Both the position numbers and the translations under genes were made by a program. Positions 17,985 to 25,270 of a stretch of DNA of 64,000 nucleotides are shown here, piece by piece. Source of the stretch: Rhizobium sp. CIAT894 (GTDB lineage: Bacteria; Pseudomonadota; Alphaproteobacteria; Rhizobiales; Rhizobiaceae); assembly GCF_000172795.2 (NCBI RefSeq), contig NZ_CP020950.1:124001-188000 (forward strand). The letters run 5' to 3'. Position 1 is the stretch's first letter, and every line of letters begins with the position of its first letter. Under the pieces are notes generated by a model that made no database searches, was not told the DNA's origin, and was given only the letters and a program-made list of their open reading frames with translations.

Positions 17985-18953
17985 CTATTCTTGTTCGCTG
18001 CTGGAAATTTCGGCGAGCTTCGGCTCGGCACTGCCGGCGGGGGCGAAATTGACCGTATCGTCCTCATTGTCGCGGGAAACGGTCATCTGGTCTTTGCCGA
18101 TCTCCTTGATCCGCCAGCCGCTCGAAACGACATCGCCTTCCTCGTAGCGGCGGCCGTCGGAGCCGATGATGAATCTGACGGGCGTATAGCCGGCGGCGGC
18201 GACGAAGCCGTCGAGACCGGAAGAGAGGGCGGTGAGATCGACGATGGAAACGGAACCGCGCCGGCTCATCGAGGCGATGATGCTGCGCAGCTTGGCCTTG
18301 TCGGGCAGGCCGAGAGGGCGCGATCCTTCGCCGATGCGAATTTCGTCGGCGGTGGCGACGATGCTCAGATCTTGGGGAAGCTGAGCCATACGAATGACCT
18401 GGCGGATTTCGGCAGCAATTGCCGCCGATGACGGCGCCGGTTCCGGCGCGGCGGAAACCCTGACGAGCGGGGCTTCGTGAGCCGGCGCATCGCTGTTGTA
18501 AAGCCCGGCCAGCAAAAGCAACGCCGCCAGCCCGAGAAGGCCGGCAGCCGCAATCCGGCGTGGCGCGAACCGCACGCGCCCGGCGCCGAGAGCTTCGAGT
18601 TCGCAGGCCGTGCCGTCGAAGGAGATGGTCTGCCTCTTCGTAAGGCTCATCGTCCGATCGCGTGGGATGGAACGACCGTCGATCACGACGTCATCCCGCA
18701 GCGCGGTCAACGACACCGTGTCGGAGCCGCGGGAGCGCTGCAAACTGATGGCAAAGGCGGGTTCTGGTTTGGCGCCGAGGATGATCAGGTCGCAATCGGC
18801 GCTGCCGCCGACCACCTGCCGCTCCGCCGTCAACGGCAGAACGGAGCTGCGCCCGGCACGCGTGATGCGCAAGACCGGTCCGCCGCTGCCTGACGCAGCG
18901 TTGCCGGCGTTACCTCTGAATGTCGGCGAAGAGGAATCTAGATCCATAACCAT
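17985..18953 (-). CDS. SctD-like inner-membrane ring protein (Y4yQ-type)
   Basis: 322 residues: a cytoplasmic FHA-like N-terminus (LPLTAERQVVGGSADCDLII, then VVIDGRSIPR), one transmembrane helix (IAAAGLLGLAALLLLAGL, ~135-152) and a periplasmic part with BON-like repeats ending in a short domain (YEEGDVVSSGWRIKEIGKDQ). This is the YscD/PrgH plan that forms the outer of the two inner-membrane rings. Position upstream of rhcV matches the Y4yQ gene of other rhizobia. The start ATG at 18953 could be two codons downstream. Confidence 0.8.
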   Translation of the reverse strand: MVMDLDSSSPTFRGNAGNAASGSGGPVLRITRAGRSSVLPLTAERQVVGGSADCDLIILGAKPEPAFAISLQRSRGSDTVSLTALRDDVVIDGRSIPRDRTMSLTKRQTISFDGTACELEALGAGRVRFAPRRIAAAGLLGLAALLLLAGLYNSDAPAHEAPLVRVSAAPEPAPSSAAIAAEIRQVIRMAQLPQDLSIVATADEIRIGEGSRPLGLPDKAKLRSIIASMSRRGSVSIVDLTALSSGLDGFVAAAGYTPVRFIIGSDGRRYEEGDVVSSGWRIKEIGKDQMTVSRDNEDDTVNFAPAGSAEPKLAEISSSEQE

Positions 18954-19006
18954 CTTGTTCCCGAACCGTCCGTCGAGCGGCTTTTATTGTCTTCGAGAGC
19001 GGGGAA

Positions 19007-19030
19007 GCGAGACGGGCGAACCCGTCTCGC
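19007..19030 (-). terminator. UUCG-tetraloop hairpin between needle gene and sctD
   Basis: On the transcribed strand GCGAGACGGG, a TTCG loop and CCCGTCTCGC form a perfect 10-bp stem with the most stable tetraloop known. It lies 12 bp after the needle-gene stop and is not followed by a U-run. It could shield the 3' end of the needle message or partly attenuate reading into sctD. Confidence 0.6.
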
Positions 19031-19041
19031 CATTGTTTCAA

Positions 19042-19200
19042 TCAGCCTGGGCCGATCTTCTTGATGGCGTTTGCGACGCCGTTGATCTTGGTGATTTCGG
19101 TTGCAACCTTCAGGCTCTGCTCGGTCGCTTCGTTCTGGGCCGACTTGAAGGCGGAAATCGCCGAGCCGATGCCCGCATCAAGTGTCGAAGTACTAGCCAT
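19042..19200 (-). CDS. Needle-subunit-sized protein (52 aa), SctF/NopA candidate
   Basis: A very short gene encoding MASTSTLDAGIGSAISAFKS followed by a helical, Gln/Glu/Lys-rich tail ending INGVANAIKKIGPG. AAGGAG lies 9 bp upstream of the ATG at 19200. The size, helix-turn-helix pattern, absence of a signal peptide and place ahead of sctD-rhcV fit a T3SS needle or pilin subunit. No direct sequence match can be claimed. High expression is suggested by the strong ribosome-binding site and the stable hairpin just downstream. Confidence 0.6.
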   Translation of the reverse strand: MASTSTLDAGIGSAISAFKSAQNEATEQSLKVATEITKINGVANAIKKIGPG

Positions 19201-19286
19201 GTCTTGAACTCCTTGCATGGTTTTGGCGGCCAGAGCCTTGCAGAATTCAAGATCGAATTCAATAGCTTATGTTAAAAAGTTATTAA

Positions 19287-19314
19287 TTCGCGATATGTAC
19301 AACAAATGCGCGAA
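19287..19314. promoter_or_regulatory. Inverted repeat in the divergent needle/rhcC1 intergenic region
   Basis: TTCGCG (19287-19292) and CGCGAA (19309-19314) with a 16-bp spacer lie in an AT-rich 254-bp region between divergent operons. The region must hold two promoters, and this repeat is the only clear symmetry. A regulator cannot be named. Confidence 0.3.
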
Positions 19315-19454
19315 ATGGATATCCGTCCTGTTCCCAGCGGACCGATGATCTGCAACAGTAGATCAGATAATTATTAATAGATTGGATTTCGCAGCCCCTG
19401 CCTTCATTCGTTCATTAGTTGTCGGGCGATATCCGGATCGTGAGGTAAACTCAG

Positions 19455-20003
19455 ATGTTTGCGCGTTTTGTTTACATGGCCGCTATCGGACTGCTGGCCT
19501 CCTTTCCTCCACCGGCCGGCGCCAGCGAGCGGGAGGTGCGCCTGGATGTCGTCTCCCTGCCGCTTGGCGATGTCGTCCAGACGCTGTCCTTCATGTCCGG
19601 CATCCCGGTCACGACAGTCGGGACGCTGAGCGGCAAGGTCGAGCATTGGTCCGTCCGGGAAAGCGGAGCCAAGGCCTTTGTCAAGCTTGGCGATGCCAGC
19701 AATCTCTTCGTCGCCTATGACGGCAGCCGCATCATCATCGCGCCGAAGCAGGAGGTCTCCACCGTTGTCCTCGATCGCGGCGGCCGCAGCTGGAAGACCG
19801 AGCAAAACGCCATTCGCGCGCTGTTCCCGCTGCTGCCGGACGATGCGCTGCGTGAAGATCCCGCCAGCGGCTTGGTGCTGGTGCGCGGGCCCGCCGTCTT
19901 CACCAAGGCCGTCGAAGACGTGCTGAGCCGGCAGCAAGCCGACAGCATCAAGGTCATCAAGGGCGGCCAGCTGGAAATCCTGACGACGAACAACGGTGCC
20001 TGA
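19455..20003 (+). CDS. rhcC1: RhcC1, N-terminal secretin fragment (split SctC)
   Basis: 182 residues with a signal peptide (cleavage after AGA, ~24) and the N0/N1 periplasmic domains of a T3SS secretin (VRLDVVSLPLGDVVQTLSFM, then FVAYDGSRIIIAPK, then LVLVRGPAVFTKAVEDVL). The outer-membrane pore domain is absent. Rhizobial systems often split the secretin into RhcC1 and RhcC2, and no RhcC2 is seen in this window. It lies 9 bp ahead of the sctO-like gene. Confidence 0.85.
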   Translation: MFARFVYMAAIGLLASFPPPAGASEREVRLDVVSLPLGDVVQTLSFMSGIPVTTVGTLSGKVEHWSVRESGAKAFVKLGDASNLFVAYDGSRIIIAPKQEVSTVVLDRGGRSWKTEQNAIRALFPLLPDDALREDPASGLVLVRGPAVFTKAVEDVLSRQQADSIKVIKGGQLEILTTNNGA

Positions 20004-20012
20004 GCGGCTGAT

Positions 20013-20426
20013 ATGAAGGCGTTGAAATCTCTCAGGCAGTTGCTGCAGATCCGCAGCCTGCGGGCGGACAATCTTTCCCGCAGCCTCTCCGAGGCGCGGG
20101 CGGATGCCGAAAGCGCGCGGGAGCGGGAAACGAAAGCCTCCGAAGCGCTCGACATCGCGGCAAGCCGGGCCGCCGGCAATCCTGTCGTCGACGTATTACG
20201 CGAGAGTGGTGTCATCGCCGCCGCCGAGCTTCAGGACGCGCTGATGCGACAATCCGTATTGCGCAGCCATGAAGCCGATGCCGGCCTATCGCTTGCGCAA
20301 CACAAAGCCGCCCGGCGCGCCGCGCAAGAGCGGGCAGAACACGTCGCCGCCGATTTTTCGCGAGCACAGAAGGCGGTATTGCGCGTCGAATTTTCGCTGG
20401 AAGCAGCGGAGAAAATCGACCGGTAG
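20013..20426 (+). CDS. Coiled-coil protein, SctO/RhcZ-like stalk candidate
   Basis: 137 residues, almost entirely charged helix with Ala/Arg/Glu heptads (SLSEARADAESARERETKAS, then AARRAAQERAEHVAADFSRA). This is the build of YscO/FliJ proteins that sit in the ATPase ring and link it to SctV. Such a gene is otherwise missing between rhcN and rhcQ, where rhizobia usually keep it. Coiled coils match loosely, so the call rests on size, pattern and the vacancy in the cluster. Confidence 0.55.
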   Translation: MKALKSLRQLLQIRSLRADNLSRSLSEARADAESARERETKASEALDIAASRAAGNPVVDVLRESGVIAAAELQDALMRQSVLRSHEADAGLSLAQHKAARRAAQERAEHVAADFSRAQKAVLRVEFSLEAAEKIDR

Positions 20427-20430
20427 GGAG

Positions 20431-20928
20431 CTAAGAACCAGCAGATGAACCAACCGGCTTCTGTTCTTCCATCTCTTCATCGACAATCGAGCTGACGAGG
20501 GCAACGACCCGGCTGCGCACACGCGGAGAAAGGAGCAAAACGTCGTCTATCAGACGCCGTCCCTCCGCCGTGGAAATGTAGGCAATCTTCTCATCGATCT
20601 CTGTTATGATTTGCTGGCCCTGAGTGGTTTCGGGATCTGGAAGACCTTCGAAAAACCTCGAAACAGGGATCTTGAGGCAATTGGCAAGCTCGTAGAGCAT
20701 CGAAGCGCTGACGCGGTTCTTACCGCTTTCATATTTTTGTACCTGCTGCAAACTGACCCCGATGCCGGCGCCGAGATCCCCTAGGGATACATTCGACTGC
20801 ATTCGGCGCATACGGATTTGCTGTCCGACATGCCGATCAACTGGATGCACCAACTCGCGCGCTACATTCGACTGTTCGGCTTGCGCAGGCCTCGAAGTCC
20901 GGACCTGTGCTGCTGCATAGCGCTTCAT
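20431..20928 (-). CDS. XRE-family HTH transcriptional regulator
   Basis: 165 residues. The helix-turn-helix at ~38-90 (IRMRRMQSNVSLGDLGAGIG, then SLQQVQKYESGKNRVSASML) is a classic XRE/Cro fold, followed by ELANCLKIPVSRFFEGLP. The C-terminal helical part may oligomerise. Similar rhizobial proteins are common on plasmids and in the chromosome. The ATG at 20928 is chosen because upstream in-frame sequence lacks coding character. It converges on the sctO-like gene with 4 bp between stops, so it could be the local T3SS regulator or a mobile passenger. Confidence 0.75.
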   Translation of the reverse strand: MKRYAAAQVRTSRPAQAEQSNVARELVHPVDRHVGQQIRMRRMQSNVSLGDLGAGIGVSLQQVQKYESGKNRVSASMLYELANCLKIPVSRFFEGLPDPETTQGQQIITEIDEKIAYISTAEGRRLIDDVLLLSPRVRSRVVALVSSIVDEEMEEQKPVGSSAGS

Positions 20929-21279
20929 GGTGGACACCCCGATGGAGAGTTTCACGCGGTGCGCCCCCGCTGAAAACTCGCTAAACCCACTGATCGGGGA
21001 GTTGGAAACCGTACACGACGGTCCTGTGGCCTTTAGTTCCGAGGAACCTGGACATACGCCACAGGCTCCTCGACCGAAGGTCAAGGAGTGTGATGCCGTT
21101 ACGGCCGGCATCAACCACGTGTAGGGGTTTCCACACCCCAGGGCAGCGCGTACTGCCCTATCGAAAAAGATAGCGGGAATCCGCCTGCTGCGCAACCGAA
21201 TTCTTTACAAGATTCAATAGCTTCGCTTTACGCTCGGACACTTGCCTCAAAAGCGAGAGGTCACGCTTCGGGCGGTAAA
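20929..21279. other. Intergenic stretch, nothing assignable
   Basis: 351 bp upstream of the XRE gene without a convincing coding frame. It should hold the XRE promoter, but no clear motif was found. Confidence 0.4.
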
Positions 21280-21771
21280 GTGGTCAGAAAACCAAAGGAG
21301 GTGCGATCAGCGGAACGCCCATTGCGAGGATTGTCTGCCCACTCTCCCGGAAGAGATGACGATGACACCTTGGAGAGCGCGGACGTCGTGGCGATCGAGG
21401 AGACGGACGATACCGTCACCGTACTTCTCTGGCATCTGAAATACTCGCAGGCAGTAATGGGGCGCCGGGCGGACGATCTTTACCTCGTTTGCGGTCAAGC
21501 ACAGAAGGGGGTGAAGGGGACATGGAGCTTGAAGAACCTCATCAACCACCTGACCGTGAGAGAAACATCGCATCTTAAGGGCCGGGCCCGTTTCATTCGA
21601 GGCAGCCTGAATGACTTGGCCACGCTTCGAAAGGCTGCCCGACGCAAGTTCATCGAGTACCGGATCGGGATTGTACAGCCGGGTCTTAACGGTGAAAACA
21701 TACCCGCAGAACATCTTGCGCTTCTGGGAGCGACTGCCACTTCATACTGTCTGTCACCGGGTGTCCCCTAA
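21280..21771 (+). pseudogene. Possible C-terminal remnant of a larger protein
   Basis: An open frame whose last ~110 residues look protein-like (VVAIEETDDTVTVLLWHLKY, then RRKFIEYRIGIVQPGL, then LALLGATATSYC). The pattern recalls the C-terminal end of large bacterial helicase- or nuclease-like proteins, but I cannot name the family. There is no credible start or ribosome-binding site, so a decayed fragment is most likely. The opposite strand also has an open frame, which lowers confidence. Confidence 0.3.
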
Positions 21772-22025
21772 TGACTGTCGCGAACCGCACCGATCCAGCT
21801 TAGCTGCCGGCCACCGTCTCCAGCGGCGCTACTTTCCATGACGGCAGGGCCGCCGCGAACTGTCACGGCCTTCTTGGGGCTTTCGATATCGAACTTGACG
21901 TTGTAGCGGTTCCACTCTGTAACAGCGGCAGAGCCGCCGACAAAATCAGGGGTAGGAATGCTCGATGCCTTGCCGATTGTTGCGGCGGGTGCATAGCTGC
22001 AGTGCAACATAGACGCTGGCTTCAT
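21768..22025 (-). CDS. Small hypothetical protein (85 aa)
   Basis: An unrecognised short protein containing SIPTPDFVGGSAAVTEWNRY and VTVRGGPAVMESSAAGDGG. The composition looks like a real protein rather than a shadow frame. There is no signal peptide. It is transcribed away from the sRNA and could be a fragment. Confidence 0.3.
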   Translation of the reverse strand: MKPASMLHCSYAPAATIGKASSIPTPDFVGGSAAVTEWNRYNVKFDIESPKKAVTVRGGPAVMESSAAGDGGRQLSWIGAVRDSH

Positions 22026-22050
22026 GGCGCTGGCCCGAGTATTGCTATTT
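22021..22050 (+). promoter_or_regulatory. Candidate promoter of the anti-SD sRNA
   Basis: TTCATG (22021-22026), an 18-bp spacer and CTATTT (22045-22050) resemble the rhizobial sigma-70 consensus. They place a transcription start near 22057, at the first hairpin. Confidence 0.35.
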
Positions 22051-22054
22051 TCAT

Positions 22055-22212
22055 CGAAGCGATGCTCCCTCCCGCAACGCTTCGAAGTTTAGACGGCCCA
22101 CTCCTCCTCCCAAAGGGACGTCTGTGGGAACAGCGGCACTCCTCCTCCCAGGTCGCCGTTCGGTTCTTTTAGGAAAGCCTGCCGCACCTCCTCCCGCGGC
22201 AGGCTTTTCTAT
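22055..22212 (+). ncRNA. Trans-acting sRNA with CUCCUCC anti-Shine-Dalgarno loops (alpha-r14/NfeR1-like)
   Basis: Four hairpins in a row. H1: CGAAGCG/CGCTTCG (22055-22084). H2: AGACG/CGTCT (22091-22123). H3: AACAGCGGC/GTCGCCGTT (22129-22160). H4: GCCTGCCGC/GCGGCAGGC (22177-22204), followed by TTTTCTATTT as an intrinsic terminator. Every loop exposes CTCCTCC or CTCCCTCC, complementary to ribosome-binding sites. Alpha-proteobacterial sRNAs of the alpha-r14/alpha-r15 families carry such ultraconserved loops and repress many mRNAs at their start; NfeR1 of Sinorhizobium is one. The extra 5' hairpin H1 may or may not belong to the transcript. The exact family is inferred from architecture. Confidence 0.75.
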
Positions 22213-22328
22213 TTCGGGGCGATGGGCCGTCAGAGCCCGAGATCAAGTTGGGACTGGGGTCGTGCATTGCCGATCGGAGGTCGTCAGCGTTGAAAGCGTG
22301 ACGCCGAGCAGCCGCACTGGCCGCTTGA

Positions 22329-22832
22329 ATGGATAGACAGTCGCCAATCGACGGGGCATCGTTCGATGGTGTGCTCGAAGATCTTGGCTGGTTCGGCAAA
22401 CGGTTCACGCCGGACATGCGCGCCGATGTGCTGCTGTTTCGAGCGGGAGACCGGCGGCTGGTTGCCGTGGATCCCAAATGGATCCCGCTTCGGCTAACGT
22501 TGCGTTTTTATAAGATCGACAGGACGCGTTTGGCAAGCAACCAAGTTTTCCTATCTCCAGCGCCGGCTGCGGGCGAGGGCCCGGTCGCGTCTTTGAAGGC
22601 CATGATGTTCGGCTGCGTCAAGAGCGCGGCCATGGTCTATGACGATCAACCCATCGTCGACCATTTCCGGCGGATCGACGCCGAGAGGATCATGGGCGCG
22701 AAATTTCGCTCTGCGCAAGTAAGGCACGAACCGTCGAGACGGCAGTTCCTAATGAGCTCATCGAAAGGTCATATCATGCTGAAATACAAGCGTAACCGGT
22801 GTGCCGCTCCCACGTTGTCCTCGCCGCATTGA
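22329..22832 (+). pseudogene. GXWXG/DUF4334-family protein, truncated
   Basis: FDGVLEDLGWFGKRF is the end of a GXWXG domain. SAAMVYDDQPIVDHFRRIDA followed by RIMGAKF is the conserved core of DUF4334. These two domains occur together in small bacterial proteins of unknown function. The N-terminal GXWXG motif itself is lost. After ~residue 130 the sequence leaves the family and becomes Arg/Ser-rich. The gene is therefore probably a decayed copy. Confidence 0.55.
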
Positions 22833-22874
22833 TCTGTGATCGCCTTACCATGGACGAGCAACGGGAGTTTCTCC

Positions 22875-22964
22875 ATGGAGAATACATTGGAGGTTCTCAC
22901 GACCAGGAAGTCTGGCCGTGAGGTTCACCGGCACTGGCCGGACGAGGTAAAAGCGCAGATTTGA
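22875..22964 (+). pseudogene. IS66-family TnpA (OrfA) N-terminal fragment
   Basis: 29 codons encoding MENTLEVLTTRKSGREVHRH and then WPDEVKAQI match the typical start of IS66 OrfA proteins. The element is cut off at a stop directly afterwards. The rest of the IS is absent. Confidence 0.6.
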
Positions 22965-23173
22965 ACGCACCAAATCCCCTTGCTTGGGGATTGTAGGGCG
23001 GGTTTGCCGCATCGTGGGCAGACAGTGGCAATGGAGCCAGTCCTGTAGGTCATTGCGCACCCCTTACCGCGACAAGAAAATTATTCGCCTACCCAATGCA
23101 TACAGCATTGTGCCTGCCTTCTCCATTGGTCACGGAGAACTAAGTGGCCAGGAAAGCGGCCTTCGCCGGATGC

Positions 23174-23352
23174 TTACGATTTTTCTCCCCAGCTCAGAGC
23201 TAGAGCGGGCTGCAGCGAGAAGCGGCCGGGGTCCTCGAGCCAGGCACGATCATACTCAAACACGATTGTTTCGGCACCACGGGCGCGATTGCTCCGGGCC
23301 AGATGGGACGTGTGCGGCCGTGAGGGTCGAGATGAACTTCGAAATCAGCCAT
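23174..23352 (-). pseudogene. HipA toxin fragment, frameshifted and truncated
   Basis: Starts with MADFEVHLDPHGRTRP at 23352, overlapping the HipB-like stop by eight bases as in intact hipBA operons. The family-like sequence then changes frame (FEYDRAWLEDPGRFSLQPAL) and ends at 23174. About 85 percent of a HipA kinase is missing, so no toxin can be made. Confidence 0.6.
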
Positions 23353-23650
23353 CGCGTGACGATCCCGGTGATCGCCTTGGGTGAGCGTGCTTGGGCAACT
23401 CTGCATTGGCCAGAGACTGGCCGACGCTGTCGTTACCGATGTCGGCGACTTGGCTCAGCCCATCTAGCAGGCCGAGTGCCTGGAGGACGCCTGCATAGAT
23501 GCCGATGCTGACATTGGTGTCGCCGGCCTCGATCTTTTGAAGCGTTGAGCGTGAGGTGAAGGCACGTTCGGCTACTACCGCCATAGGCAGGCGGCGACGT
23601 CGACGTGCGTCGTGGATGTCTGCGCCCAGTTTGCGCAGCGCGCGCCGCAC
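23345..23650 (-). CDS. HipB-like XRE antitoxin (orphan)
   Basis: 101 residues with an XRE helix-turn-helix (MAVVAERAFTSRSTLQKIEA, then GDTNVSIGIYAGVLQALGLL) and the C-terminal pattern DSVGQSLANAELPKHA found in HipB-type partners of HipA. A GTG at 23650 is used; no ATG precedes it. Its toxin partner is only a fragment, so the surviving repressor is an orphan. Confidence 0.6.
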   Translation of the reverse strand: MRRALRKLGADIHDARRRRRLPMAVVAERAFTSRSTLQKIEAGDTNVSIGIYAGVLQALGLLDGLSQVADIGNDSVGQSLANAELPKHAHPRRSPGSSRDG

Positions 23651-23652
23651 AG

Positions 23653-24190
23653 CGGCCGGAGGGTTGTGAGGTGTCGGAATTTGTCACCTTCGCACTACAG
23701 ATTGCCCTAGATATGTAGCACGAAGGTTACAATTTTTCAAGAGAGATGGTCAGAGAGAAAAGTGGTTAGAATGGGAATTGCGGGAGCGATAGCGCAAGTA
23801 CGAGCCAGGCTGGCAGGCGAAGAAAGATGGCGGATCTTGAGGCGCTCAAGATCGATGCCGCCTCCGGACTGGAGGCGCGATCGGAACCACTATCGTCTGC
23901 TGATGCGGCTTTTGCCGATTGCCAAGCTGCACCCGGCCCTTAGTCGAACGGGTGCTCCTGGAAGATGCGGTGGTGTCGGTGACCGTGGACACCTCGTCGA
24001 TCAGGGTCGCAACCGTGGCTGGTTTTGAGAAATCGGCGGGCGGACATTGTCGGCCATCAGGACACCAATTGAACTAGGCCATTTGGACTAGAATTTCCAC
24101 TTATGGCGCGCCAACCGATCGGTTCCTCATGGATCGGGAAGCCGACCTCTACACAGCGGGCTCAATCCTCGAGAATAGTTGCTAATGACC
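23653..24190. other. Non-coding or decayed stretch
   Basis: About 540 bp with short open frames but no recognisable gene. It marks the boundary between the T3SS side and the catabolic island. Confidence 0.4.
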
Positions 24191-24194
24191 GCTC

Positions 24195-24209
24195 ATCAGA
24201 CAATCTGAT
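24195..24209. promoter_or_regulatory. GntR-type operator O1 (gntR1 promoter)
   Basis: ATCAGA-CAA-TCTGAT, a perfect 6-3-6 inverted repeat, lies 67 bp upstream of the first GntR gene. It is the most symmetrical copy of the island motif and suggests autoregulation. Confidence 0.65.
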
Positions 24210-24276
24210 TGAAAGTTCCCCGCGAAGCAGCCATATATTTAGCTCAAATTCATTAGTGCTACGTAGGACATTGATC

Positions 24277-24957
24277 ATGGTAGATGTGGAGCTGCAGGTC
24301 GCTCGGCAAAATGCCTCTCTTCGAGTGCAAGTCGAAGAAAGGCTCAGACAGGCTATTGCGACGGGCAAGTTCAAGCCGGGGCAAAGGCTCGTCGAGCGCG
24401 AGCTTTGCGAAATGATCGGCGTGGGTCGCACGTCCGTCCGTGAAGCGCTTCGGCAGCTTGAGGCAGAGGGATTGATCACAAGCTTCCCCCACAAGGGTCC
24501 AGTTGTCAGTATCATAACCTATGAGGAGGCCGCTCAGCTCTACACCGTCCGCGCGCTGCTCGAGGGGTTTGCTGGTCAGCAGTTCGCCGAAAATGGAACG
24601 GCGGAAGATATTGCCACTTTGCAAGATGCCGTTAGAGAATTCGAAGCGTCGGCGGAAAGCGGCGTGGGACACAGGCTCATCGCTGCCAAAAACGCCTTCT
24701 ATGACTGCTTGATGGATGGCAGCAAAAACGTCTTCGTCAGGCAAATGCTAACATCGCTGCACAACCGGATCAATCTTCTGCGCATGACTTCGATGACACA
24801 ACCGGGGCGCCTCAAACATAGCATTGCAGAAATCAAAGAGATTGCCGAAGCGATCCAAAATCGCAACGGACCCAGGGCTGCGGCCGCTTGTAAGCACCAC
24901 ATTGATATGGCTGCGAAAGTCGCACTCGAGTACCTGCGCAACAACACCTCAGGCTGA
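24277..24957 (+). CDS. GntR/FadR-family (FCD) transcriptional regulator 1
   Basis: 226 residues. The N-terminal winged helix (LVERELCEMIGVGRTSVREA, then LRQLEAEGLIT, ~45-78) is followed by an all-helical FCD ligand-binding domain (~95-220). The ATG at 24277 aligns with its paralogue at 53163, with which it shares the QNASLR start and most of the DNA-binding helix. FCD regulators usually bind short palindromes and release DNA when they bind an organic acid. Twelve copies of such a palindrome lie in this island, one just upstream. Near-identical recognition helices imply the two paralogues share operators. Confidence 0.9.
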   Translation: MVDVELQVARQNASLRVQVEERLRQAIATGKFKPGQRLVERELCEMIGVGRTSVREALRQLEAEGLITSFPHKGPVVSIITYEEAAQLYTVRALLEGFAGQQFAENGTAEDIATLQDAVREFEASAESGVGHRLIAAKNAFYDCLMDGSKNVFVRQMLTSLHNRINLLRMTSMTQPGRLKHSIAEIKEIAEAIQNRNGPRAAAACKHHIDMAAKVALEYLRNNTSG

Positions 24958-24978
24958 TGCCATAAGATTTTCCGAAAA

Positions 24979-24995
24979 TTGACAGATTGTCTGAT
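24979..24995 (+). promoter_or_regulatory. Operator O2 downstream of gntR1
   Basis: TTGACAGATTGTCTGAT about 20 bp after the gntR1 stop. It and O3 share the preceding TTTTCCGA context, which suggests a local duplication. It is about 290 bp from the next start, so its use is unclear. Confidence 0.55.
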
Positions 24996-25185
24996 GCTGT
25001 AGGTGGCCGGGTGTAATCAAATCCTTCCGGCACGGTGCTTTTGACAACGCAACAACCTCTCTGGTGTCCATCGGACGATAAGATGGGTGCTGCTTGCACG
25101 GTCATTTTAAGTGAGGTGATTGAAGAAGCGACAGCAAAATTGGCGTCGTAGCGAGGGCGCGCCGGCCCAAGCATGAATTTTCCGA

Positions 25186-25214
25186 TTGACAGATTGTCTG
25201 ATAGGTCGTTAACT
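25186..25214 (+). promoter_or_regulatory. Operator O3 and promoter of the left catabolic operon
   Basis: TTGACAGATTGTCTGAT, with TTGACA as -35 (25186-25191) and TAACTA (25210-25215) as a possible -10 about 18 bp later. A repressor bound to the palindrome would block RNA polymerase. Confidence 0.6.
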
Positions 25215-25270
25215 ACTCCTCACTAACGGAGGTAGCTGATTGTGCTTGCCTCACATTCGGGAGCGGGACG

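Noticed and set aside
21222..23060. CRISPR-like array suggested by repeated CTCCTCCC at 22.07-22.2 kb
   Set aside because: The repeats are short, unevenly spaced and each lies in the loop of a separate hairpin, which fits an anti-Shine-Dalgarno sRNA.
24103..24276. A longer N-terminus for GntR regulator 1 starting at 24103
   Set aside because: The added 58 residues span the palindromic operator O1, have no coding character, and the paralogue starts at the later position.
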